Shown: piece after piece, positions 44,233 to 51,385 of the stretch | Numbering within the stretch: the stretch's first letter is position 1 | Layout: each line of letters opens with the position of its first letter | Assembly: GCF_011074955.1 (NCBI RefSeq) | Contig: NZ_WUQJ01000017.1 | Span: forward strand, 31,325-95,324 | Direction of reading: 5' to 3' | DNA length: 64,000 nt | Origin: Marinobacter caseinilyticus | GTDB taxonomy: Bacteria > Pseudomonadota > Gammaproteobacteria > Pseudomonadales > Oleiphilaceae | The notes under the pieces: model-generated | Database searches by the model: none | What the model was told of the DNA's origin: nothing | The model's input: only the letters and a program-made list of their open reading frames with translations | Position numbers and translations under genes: made by a program

Positions 44233-44700
44233 TCACGCCTCCTCCTTCTGGCCGGCAACGGACTGGACCGCCGCGATGATTTTCGAGTAGGTACCGCAGC
44301 GGCAAATGTTGCCGCTCATGGCCGCCACTATGTCAGCCTCCGTAGGCGATGCATTGGTGGCCAACAGATGCGACGCCGTCATTAACTGGCCGGATTGGCA
44401 GTAGCCGCATTGAGGCACATTGTGATCGATCCAGGCTTGCTGCAATGCGTGTAAGGTACCGTTTGGCGCTAACCCTTCAATGGTGGTGATGGACTGGTCC
44501 GCAACCAGCCTTATCGGTGTTGAGCAGGAACGGACCGGAGCCCCGTTCAAATGCACTGTGCAAGCTCCGCATAGCCCGGCGCCACAGCCAAACTTCGTGC
44601 CTTTGAGGCCCAGTTCATCCCGAATGACCCACAGCAATGGCGTGTCATCTTCAATATCAAAGGTCCGTTTTTGGCCATTAACTGTGAGCGTGAGGGGCAT
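44233..44700 (-). CDS. molybdenum hydroxylase 2Fe-2S subunit (IorA type)
   Basis: A 155-residue electron-transfer subunit with two 2Fe-2S clusters: plant-type Cys39/44/47/59 (CGAGLCGACTVHLNG) and Cys98/101/133/135 (CGYCQSGQ and CRCGT). It is adjacent to the large subunit, with no intervening FAD subunit gene, as in IorAB-type enzymes that pass electrons to a cytochrome or other acceptor. Confidence 0.94.
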   Translation of the reverse strand: MPLTLTVNGQKRTFDIEDDTPLLWVIRDELGLKGTKFGCGAGLCGACTVHLNGAPVRSCSTPIRLVADQSITTIEGLAPNGTLHALQQAWIDHNVPQCGYCQSGQLMTASHLLATNASPTEADIVAAMSGNICRCGTYSKIIAAVQSVAGQKEEA

Positions 44701-44785
44701 TGCAATACTCTCTGGGTGTGGGTCCGGTTATGACGGGGCGGGCAAACATCACCGAACCGCTGCGGGAGTTTAGGGCATCAACAAA

Positions 44786-44977
44786 CTACTTGATGACAGG
44801 TTCGTCTTTCGAGTCATTCCAGATCTTTCGTTCACCATTTTCCATCTGTCCTTCGCGATCCCAGACTTTACGATCCTCCGTAGAGGCCTTGATGGCACCA
44901 TTGTCTTCCCAGATAACCCGATCCTTACATCCCGCCAGGGCCAGACCAACCAGAGCGACCAACAATATTTTCTTCAT
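44786..44977 (-). CDS. small lipoprotein with three Trp-centred repeats
   Basis: A 63-residue predicted lipoprotein: signal MKKILLVALVGLALAGC with lipid Cys17, then three short related units each containing R-(K/V)-(I/V)-W: DRVIWEDNG, DRKVWDREG and ERKIWNDSK (Trp23, Trp39, Trp53). AGGAG-like sequence precedes the ATG. I do not recognise a family. It is separated from the hydroxylase genes by 85 bases on the same strand. Confidence 0.72.
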   Translation of the reverse strand: MKKILLVALVGLALAGCKDRVIWEDNGAIKASTEDRKVWDREGQMENGERKIWNDSKDEPVIK

Positions 44978-45064
44978 ACTTTATCTCCTAAAAGTCCCTA
45001 ATGGGCGAATTCCCGCCTCATTGGACTACAGATGGGTAAAACGTGGTATTACAGTTGCTTCAGA

Positions 45065-45646
45065 CTAGTCACCACCATGCACTTCGCGATTGCGCTGTTT
45101 CTGCAGGTCGCTTTTTCGAACCATGACGTACACCGCTCCGGTGCCGCCATGATGGCGCTGGGCCGAGTGGAAGGCTAAAACATCATTGAGCTCTGGCAAC
45201 CATTTCGCCAGGTAGCTTTTAAGCTGCGCAATGCCGTCGGGATTTCGCTCGCCTTTGCCGTGAAGTACCAGCACCGACCGCACGCCATACCGCACACAAT
45301 CCTGGACAAAACTGTAGACCTCGCGTCGCGCCTCCTCTACGGTCAGGCGATGCAAATCCAGACGCGCCTCAATCGGGTATTGTCCGAGCCGTAATTTGCG
45401 AAACACACCGTGCTGAACGCCTGGTCGTTGCCAGCTCAGAATGTCGTGGCCGGTGAGTGGATCAACGCTGTCGGACGTCAGCGGGTTCAGATCCCGGTGC
45501 GGATTGTCCATCGCTGACCGCTGACGCTCCAGGTGGCCTGGTGTCAGTTCTCTGGGCGCTTTTATATCAGCCCGATTCGGCCGCCGAATGCGCCGAACAT
45601 CCTGCATTTCCTGCAGAAAATCGAGCCGTTCATCTTTTGTGGTCAT
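45065..45646 (-). CDS. Smr-domain protein
   Basis: A 193-residue protein with a C-terminal Smr domain (LDLHRLTVEEARREVYSFV, VLVLHGKGERN, then GGTGAVYVMVRK). The family includes nucleic-acid nicking endonucleases related to the MutS2 C-terminus (SmrA/SmrB, the latter acting on mRNA of collided ribosomes). The N-terminal third is polar and charged. The ATG at 45646 fits the family; a second in-frame ATG at 45688 is possible, neither with a strong ribosome-binding site. Confidence 0.9.
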   Translation of the reverse strand: MTTKDERLDFLQEMQDVRRIRRPNRADIKAPRELTPGHLERQRSAMDNPHRDLNPLTSDSVDPLTGHDILSWQRPGVQHGVFRKLRLGQYPIEARLDLHRLTVEEARREVYSFVQDCVRYGVRSVLVLHGKGERNPDGIAQLKSYLAKWLPELNDVLAFHSAQRHHGGTGAVYVMVRKSDLQKQRNREVHGGD

Positions 45647-45770
45647 AACGGTATCTGATAAACATAGTATTTTAAGAAACTGTACCATTGGTTGTACGGC
45701 CCATAAAGAAAACCGACCCTAGGGTCACTCGCAGACTACACTGCCTTTATCGTTCAGACTTGGCGGCATT

Positions 45771-47684
45771 ATGGAAAAGACCTCAATGGAAGTGCGACCC
45801 CAAAATATTCGAGCCACCATGGCCTTCCTTCGCGAGCATGCGCCGTTTAGCAATATGGATGATGGTGATCTGGCCCTGTTTGCGGAGCACGCGTCGCTAC
45901 GCTATTTCGGTGATGGTGACACGGTATTGTCACCCGAAGATGGCCCGGTTAAAACGTTCAATGTCGTCAAACAAGGTCGTATTCGGGGCGAGCGCATCAA
46001 CCCGTCCGGCGGCCAACCCGAAACAACCTTCGAGATCAGTCAGGGTGAGTGCTTCCCGCTGGCCGCCCTGATTGGCGAGAGGCCAACACGCACTCTGCAC
46101 CGCGCCAGTGGCGACACCTTCTGCCTGAGCCTGAATTATGACAGCTTTGTGATTCTGTTTTCGCAAAGCGAAACTTTTCGTGATTTCTGCTTGCGGGGAG
46201 TCAGCAGTCTTCTGGATCAGGTCAATCAGCACATACAGACCAGTGCAATGGCCTCAATGAGCCCGAACACGTCCCTCGACACACCTCTGGAGCGTTATGC
46301 GCAGCGCAACCCGATCGTTTGTTCGCCTGACCTGCCAGTGCGCAAGGTAGTGGCCCGAATGCACGAAAACGGTGTCGGCAGCATGGTCATAACCGATCAG
46401 AACCGACACCCTATCGGTATTTTTACCCTCAGAGATCTCAGAACCATGGTGGCTGAAGATCTGGCCGCATTGGATGCTCCTGTACGCCAGGTCATGACCC
46501 CCGACCCTTGCTGCCTGAGCGCAACCGATCATGCGTTTGACGCTGCCCTGCTGATGGCGGAACATCATTTTGCCCATCTCTGCGTAGTGGATACTGACCA
46601 TCGACTGATTGGTGTGGTGTCCGAACGTGACCTGTTCTCGTTGCAGCGAGTTGATTTAGTCCACCTTGCCCGAACCATCGGTACGGCGAAGCATTTGCGA
46701 ACTCTGGTGAGTCTGCGCGCCCAGGTTTCCCGCTTGGTCGACAATATGCTCGCCCACGGCGCTGACTCCGGCCAGGTGGTCAAGATCATTACCACCTTGA
46801 ACGATGTCACTGTCCGCCGGGTGCTGGAGCTTAATATTCAAAAACAGGACCCCGGCGTGCCCTTTACCTGGCTTACTTTCGGAAGCGAGGGCCGGCAAGA
46901 GCAAACGCTGCTGACAGATCAGGATAATGGCATCCTATTCGAGACCCCTGATGGCATGACCGCAGAAGACGTGCGCAAGCGCCTGTTGCCCTTTGCCGAA
47001 GTCGTAACCAGGGAATTGGCCGAGTGCGGCTTCACGCTCTGCAAAGGCAATATAATGGCCAGCAACCCAAAGCTATGCCTTAGTGTCGAGGAGTGGGACG
47101 ACTGGTTTGTGCGTTTTATTGATGCATCGACGCCGCAAAATTTGATCTATTCCTGCATATTTCTCGATATGCGAGCAGTCTTCGGCCCTACTGAGTCATT
47201 AACGAAACTGCTCGGCAAAATAGTCAGTCGCATCCAATCGAACGCCTTGTTTCAAAAAATGCTTGCGGGTAACGCGGTCACTCGTCGCCCCCCATTAAAT
47301 ATGTTTCGTGGATTTCGCTACGCCCCGGAAGGTGAGAAACACACCCTGGACCTGAAAAAACAGGGGCTAGCGCCTTTCGTTGAAGCGGCCAGGGTGTTTG
47401 CCCTGGCTAACGGTATTGGCGAGCCAAATACCCTGGAGCGGATAGAGCGGCTGGCCAGCATCGGCTTCTTTGATCGAAAGGATGCCAACGCATGGAAGGA
47501 AGCTTACAGCTTGATCCAGGCAATACGTATGCGCGCTCACCAGCAGATGCTGGGGAAGAATCAACCGCTCAGCAATCGCATTAATCCGGATGACCTTAAC
47601 CCACTGGACCGCCGCATTCTCAGGGAGTCCTTCCGCCAGGCCCAAAGACTGCAGCAGAAGCTGGAAACCAATTACTTACTCTGA
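45771..47684 (+). CDS. cNMP-binding/CBS/DUF294 nucleotidyltransferase-like protein
   Basis: A 637-residue cytoplasmic multidomain protein: a cyclic-nucleotide-binding fold (about 15-140), a CBS pair (about 175-300), a DUF294 nucleotidyltransferase-like domain with GSEGRQEQTLLTDQD (Gly371-Ser372, Asp383/Asp385) and a DUF294 C-terminal helical domain (about 500-630). It resembles GlnD-like transferases in the catalytic motif but the target is unknown. It is followed 15 bases later by the exonuclease and then the symporter genes, a linkage I recall from Pseudomonas acetate-permease loci. Confidence 0.88.
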   Translation: MEKTSMEVRPQNIRATMAFLREHAPFSNMDDGDLALFAEHASLRYFGDGDTVLSPEDGPVKTFNVVKQGRIRGERINPSGGQPETTFEISQGECFPLAALIGERPTRTLHRASGDTFCLSLNYDSFVILFSQSETFRDFCLRGVSSLLDQVNQHIQTSAMASMSPNTSLDTPLERYAQRNPIVCSPDLPVRKVVARMHENGVGSMVITDQNRHPIGIFTLRDLRTMVAEDLAALDAPVRQVMTPDPCCLSATDHAFDAALLMAEHHFAHLCVVDTDHRLIGVVSERDLFSLQRVDLVHLARTIGTAKHLRTLVSLRAQVSRLVDNMLAHGADSGQVVKIITTLNDVTVRRVLELNIQKQDPGVPFTWLTFGSEGRQEQTLLTDQDNGILFETPDGMTAEDVRKRLLPFAEVVTRELAECGFTLCKGNIMASNPKLCLSVEEWDDWFVRFIDASTPQNLIYSCIFLDMRAVFGPTESLTKLLGKIVSRIQSNALFQKMLAGNAVTRRPPLNMFRGFRYAPEGEKHTLDLKKQGLAPFVEAARVFALANGIGEPNTLERIERLASIGFFDRKDANAWKEAYSLIQAIRMRAHQQMLGKNQPLSNRINPDDLNPLDRRILRESFRQAQRLQQKLETNYLL

Positions 47685-47699
47685 CGCCGGATTGTTTCT

Positions 47700-48407
47700 A
47701 TGCTGCAAACTCTGAAAAACTGGCTGGGCCAACGGTTTGCAACCGTAGAAAACCACCACAACCTAGAGCGCCTGCCCGCACCCAAACTGCCCGCCGGGCA
47801 GCCATTGGCGGACATTCGCCTGATCGTTCTGGATCTGGAAACCACAGGCCTCTCGCCCTCCAAAGATCAGGTTATCGCAATCGGCGCCGTTGCCGTTGAT
47901 GGTCTTCAGATCCCTTTAAAAGACCAATTCGACCTGATCCTGCGACGCCCGGAGCTGGATATTCGGGAGACGGTCCTTATTCACGGTATTGGTTCAGAAG
48001 CATTGACGCGCGGTCACGAAACCGAAGACGCCTTACTGTATTTGCTGGAATGGATGAACGGCGACCCGATACTGGCCTTCCATTCCGCCTTTGACCAAAA
48101 ATTTCTCGAAAAGTCATTAAAACAAACCCTAGGATACAGCCAGCCACATACCTGGCTGGATGTGGCGGAACTGCTGCCCGCGCTGTTTCCTGATGCCGAT
48201 GTTGGGCGGGGACGGCTGGACAATTGGGTTGACCATTTCGGCCTTGAAGTCAGTGAGCGTCACCATGCCGCGGCCGATGCCCTAGTCACGGCAGAGCTCA
48301 CACTTATCGCCCTGAATCAGGCAACCAAAAACGGCATTACCACTCTCAGCGAACTGAACGATAAACTGCGATACTTCAGACGTCTCAAGGCCATGAGCCG
48401 CCAATGA
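47700..48407 (+). CDS. DnaQ-like 3'-5' exonuclease
   Basis: A 235-residue DEDDh exonuclease related to the epsilon proofreading subunit. Exo I is LDLETTG with Asp45 and Glu47, Exo II AFHSAFDQKFLEKSL, and Exo III His188-x4-Asp193 (HHAAAD). All catalytic acids are intact. It is cotranscribed with the preceding DUF294 protein; whether it acts on DNA, RNA or a small nucleotide is unknown. Confidence 0.9.
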   Translation: MLQTLKNWLGQRFATVENHHNLERLPAPKLPAGQPLADIRLIVLDLETTGLSPSKDQVIAIGAVAVDGLQIPLKDQFDLILRRPELDIRETVLIHGIGSEALTRGHETEDALLYLLEWMNGDPILAFHSAFDQKFLEKSLKQTLGYSQPHTWLDVAELLPALFPDADVGRGRLDNWVDHFGLEVSERHHAAADALVTAELTLIALNQATKNGITTLSELNDKLRYFRRLKAMSRQ

Positions 48408-48444
48408 TGAAAATAGGACGGAAGATCACACTAACACCCGGAAA

Positions 48445-48494
48445 ATTAGACTTTTTGCCAATATCTATAACCCCCCTACTGAGTAAAGTCTAAT
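48445..48494. promoter_or_regulatory. 10-bp inverted repeat upstream of the symporter operon
   Basis: attagacttt (48445-48454) and its exact complement aaagtctaat (48485-48494) are separated by 30 bases containing a C6 tract (ctataacccccctac). No T-run follows, so it is not an obvious terminator of the exonuclease gene. It lies 100 bases before the DUF4212 start and is a candidate regulator-binding region. Confidence 0.5.
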
Positions 48495-48593
48495 GAGGTA
48501 ACAGGTCGGGGGAATACGAGAAAATAAAGGCTTAGCTGTCACAAACAACCCTCTGAAATGTCCTGATTAAAACAACAAAACAGGAGTGCTGTG

Positions 48594-48857
48594 ATGTCAG
48601 ACAAATCTCAAAATGCAATTGATTACTGGAAGGCAAACCTTCGACTGATCTCAGGCTGTCTAGTGGTCTGGGCTTTCGTGTCGTATGGCTGCGCTATCTT
48701 GTTCAGGCCCATGTTGGCGGGTATCCATATAGGGGGAACTGACCTCGGGTTCTGGTTCGCCCAACAAGGATCCATCCTCGCTTTTATCGGTTTGGTCTTT
48801 TTCTATGCGTGGAGAATGAACCAACTTGATAAAAAATTCGGCCTGGATGAGGAGTAA
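48594..48857 (+). CDS. DUF4212 symporter small subunit
   Basis: An 87-residue membrane protein with two helices (LRLISGCLVVWAFVSYGCAI and GFWFAQQGSILAFIGLVFFYAW) ending in a charged tail. DUF4212 proteins are the small partner of VC_2705-type sodium:solute symporters. The start ATG 48594 follows CAGGAG at the right spacing; a GTG one codon earlier is in frame. It is five bases upstream of the symporter. Confidence 0.92.
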   Translation: MSDKSQNAIDYWKANLRLISGCLVVWAFVSYGCAILFRPMLAGIHIGGTDLGFWFAQQGSILAFIGLVFFYAWRMNQLDKKFGLDEE

Positions 48858-48862
48858 AGCGT

Positions 48863-50629
48863 ATGAGTCAATTTGCAATTAACGTCTTGTTTGTCGGCGC
48901 GTCCTTTGCGATCTACATCGGCATCGCGATCTGGGCTAAGGCCGGTACTACAAAGGATTTCTACGTCGCCGGGGGTGGTGTTCACCCGGTTACCAACGGT
49001 ATGGCGATTGGCGCGGACTGGATGTCTGCCGCTTCGTTTATCTCAATGGCGGGCCTGATTGCCGCTGGCGGTTACGCCAACTCAACCTTCCTAATGGGTT
49101 GGACCGGTGGATATGTGCTACTTGCCATGCTACTGGCGCCTTACCTGCGAAAATTCGGCAAGTTCACTGTTCCCGAGTTCATCGGTGACCGGTTCTACAG
49201 CAAGAACGCCCGGTTTGTCGCAGTTGCCTGCCTGATCGTGGCTTCCGTCACCTACGTTATCGGCCAAATGGCCGGTGCGGGTGTTGCGTTCTCCCGCTTC
49301 CTTGAGGTGGATAGCACAACCGGTCTCATTATCGCTGCAGTTGTTGTGTTCTGTTACGCCGTAATGGGTGGCATGAAAGGCATCACCTATACCCAGGTGG
49401 CGCAGTACATTGTACTGATCATTGCCTACACCATCCCGGCCGTCTTCATCTCCTTGCAATTGACCGATACCGCCATTCCAGCTATGGGCTTGTTTTCTAC
49501 CCACACAGAATCTGGCCTGCCGTTGCTGTCGAAGCTTGACGAAGTGATTACCGCGCTCGGTTTCCAGGACTACACCGCAGATGTCGACAACAAACTGAAC
49601 ATGGTTCTGTTCACATTGACCCTGATGATTGGTACCGCGGGCCTGCCCCACGTCATCATTCGCTTTTTCACCGTACCGAAAGTCGCTGACGCTCGCTGGT
49701 CGGCAGGTTGGGCTCTGGTGTTCATCGCGCTGCTGTACCTGACAGCACCTGCGGTAGCGTCCATGGCACGCCTGAACCTTGTGAATACGATTTATCCGGA
49801 CGGGCCAACCAGCCAGCCGATTGAGTATTCTGAGCGTCCAGACTGGGTCAAGAACTGGGAAGTGACTGGCCTGATCAAGTACGAAGACAAAAACGAAGAC
49901 GGTCGCATCCAGCTCTACAATGATTCCGAAAGCTTTGCGCCAACCGCCCAGGCTCGTGGCTGGAAAGGCAACGAGCTTGACGTCAACCGAGACATACTGG
50001 TGCTGGCAAACCCTGAAATCGCCAACCTGCCAGGTTGGGTAATCGGTCTGATTGCGGCGGGCGGCCTCGCCGCTGCATTGTCGACTGCGGCGGGTCTATT
50101 GCTCGCAATATCATCATCGGTAAGTCACGACCTGATCAAGGGTGCGATCAACCCGAATATCTCTGAAAAAGGAGAGTTACGGGCTGCCCGGATCACCATG
50201 TCGGTGGCCATTGTTGTCGCGACCTACCTGGGGGCGAACCCGCCGGGCTTCGCCGCACAGGTTGTCGCTCTGGCATTCGGTATTGCAGCGGCGTCCCTGT
50301 TCCCGGCCCTGATGATGGGGATTTTCTCCAAACGCGTAAACAACAAGGGTGCGGTCGCCGGTATGGCAGCTGGCCTGATTTCAACACTTGTTTACATTTT
50401 CGTGTTCCTGGGCTGGTTCTTCATCCCGGACACCAATAATCTGGCCAACACACCGGACAACTGGTTCCTTGGTATTTCTCCGCTGTCGTTCGGCGCGATC
50501 GGTGCGATGATCAATTTCGCGGTCGCATTCGGAGTGTCTGCTGCCACCGAGGAGCCACCAATCGAAATCCAGGAGTTGGTTGAAAGCGTGCGCTACCCTC
50601 GCGGCGCTGGTCAGGCAACGGACCACTGA
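48863..50629 (+). CDS. sodium:solute symporter, VC_2705/ActP-like
   Basis: A 588-residue SSS-family (SLC5) permease with about 13 helices, of the VC_2705 subfamily and related to acetate permease ActP. The N-terminus has KDFYVAGGGVHPVTNGMAIGADWMSA-type family sequence (from residue 33), and the sodium-site helix AALSTAAGLLLAISSSVSHDL follows. A hydrophilic loop of about 85 residues (about 305-390) contains an EF-hand-like DKNEDGRIQLYN at 342-353. The likely substrate is acetate or another short carboxylate, by context. A terminator lies directly after. Confidence 0.92.
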   Translation: MSQFAINVLFVGASFAIYIGIAIWAKAGTTKDFYVAGGGVHPVTNGMAIGADWMSAASFISMAGLIAAGGYANSTFLMGWTGGYVLLAMLLAPYLRKFGKFTVPEFIGDRFYSKNARFVAVACLIVASVTYVIGQMAGAGVAFSRFLEVDSTTGLIIAAVVVFCYAVMGGMKGITYTQVAQYIVLIIAYTIPAVFISLQLTDTAIPAMGLFSTHTESGLPLLSKLDEVITALGFQDYTADVDNKLNMVLFTLTLMIGTAGLPHVIIRFFTVPKVADARWSAGWALVFIALLYLTAPAVASMARLNLVNTIYPDGPTSQPIEYSERPDWVKNWEVTGLIKYEDKNEDGRIQLYNDSESFAPTAQARGWKGNELDVNRDILVLANPEIANLPGWVIGLIAAGGLAAALSTAAGLLLAISSSVSHDLIKGAINPNISEKGELRAARITMSVAIVVATYLGANPPGFAAQVVALAFGIAAASLFPALMMGIFSKRVNNKGAVAGMAAGLISTLVYIFVFLGWFFIPDTNNLANTPDNWFLGISPLSFGAIGAMINFAVAFGVSAATEEPPIEIQELVESVRYPRGAGQATDH

Positions 50630-50678
50630 GTAATAATGTAACCTAATGCAGGGCAGTATCTGCAAAGGTTGATCCCAA

Positions 50679-50712
50679 ACGGGCTTCCTCCAATGAGGAA
50701 GCCCGTTTTTTT
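50679..50712 (+). terminator. Rho-independent terminator after the symporter
   Basis: A 12-bp perfect stem (acgggcttcctc / gaggaagcccgt) with loop caat is followed by T7. It ends 50 bases after the symporter stop and only 12 bases before the next start codon, so it separates symporter transcription from the next gene or acts as an attenuator. Confidence 0.93.
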
Positions 50713-50723
50713 AAGGAAACAAT

Positions 50724-51236
50724 ATGTTCTGGAATTTGGTTGCGACCGTATTTGCCGGCCTTGGCGCCGCCGGTTTCGCATTGGCCATCCGGTCCCTTAC
50801 GAAACACAAGGCACCAAAGTGGCTTATCCCGGTATTCGCGGGGCTGGGTATGATGGGTTACCAGGTGTACATCGAGTACTCGTGGTTTGATCACATGGAG
50901 TCGATGCTGCCTGAAGGAACCGTTGTCGTCAGCACCGAAGTCGAGCAGGTATTCTGGCGACCGTGGAGCTATATTGCGCCACAGATTACCGGTTTTACTG
51001 TGTTGGACACCAACAGTATTCAACGAGACCTGCCGGGCCAAGACGTGGTGCGCTTTTACCTCTATCGGTTCAAGCACAGCTACGGTGGGCGCGTGGCGGA
51101 TAGTATTTACCTGTTAAACTGCGACTCTAGGGAATTGGTGCCGCTATCGGATGAGGGCGAGCCTATGACGTCCAGCCTCCATCAATTACCCATGACGAAT
51201 TCGTTGCTGACATCAGCCTGTCAGCCGACCCGGTAG
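50724..51236 (+). CDS. unrecognised membrane protein
   Basis: A 170-residue protein I do not recognise. Two hydrophobic helices lie near residues 3-22 (WNLVATVFAGLGAAGFALAI) and 31-47 (PKWLIPVFAGLGMMGYQ), followed by a soluble domain with FWRPWSYIAPQITGF and VVRFYLYRFKHSYGGRV segments. AAGGAA precedes the ATG. It begins right after the symporter terminator and 150 bases before the hybrid kinase, so a role in that transport/sensing system is possible but inferred only from position. Confidence 0.7.
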   Translation: MFWNLVATVFAGLGAAGFALAIRSLTKHKAPKWLIPVFAGLGMMGYQVYIEYSWFDHMESMLPEGTVVVSTEVEQVFWRPWSYIAPQITGFTVLDTNSIQRDLPGQDVVRFYLYRFKHSYGGRVADSIYLLNCDSRELVPLSDEGEPMTSSLHQLPMTNSLLTSACQPTR

Positions 51237-51385
51237 CGCATAGGGTATACGGACAATCTCTGAAGCGGGGTTTAACCGCTCCAGGGATTCCCCAAATCGT
51301 CCTGTAACCGCTACACTGAGTCGAATGCCGGTCCGCTCCCACACTAACCCCGGTGATCTTTTCCCGCTCGTGAGAAAGCCTTTTT

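Noticed and set aside
39133..44700. Genomic island carrying the molybdenum hydroxylase and salvage genes
   Set aside because: No integrase, repeats, tRNA boundary or clear composition change; neighbours are ordinary chromosomal genes.
44978..45064. Imperfect hairpin between the Smr and small lipoprotein genes
   Set aside because: Arms agtcc/ggact and a mismatched inner stem are visible, but there is no T-run and several bulges, so I do not call a terminator.
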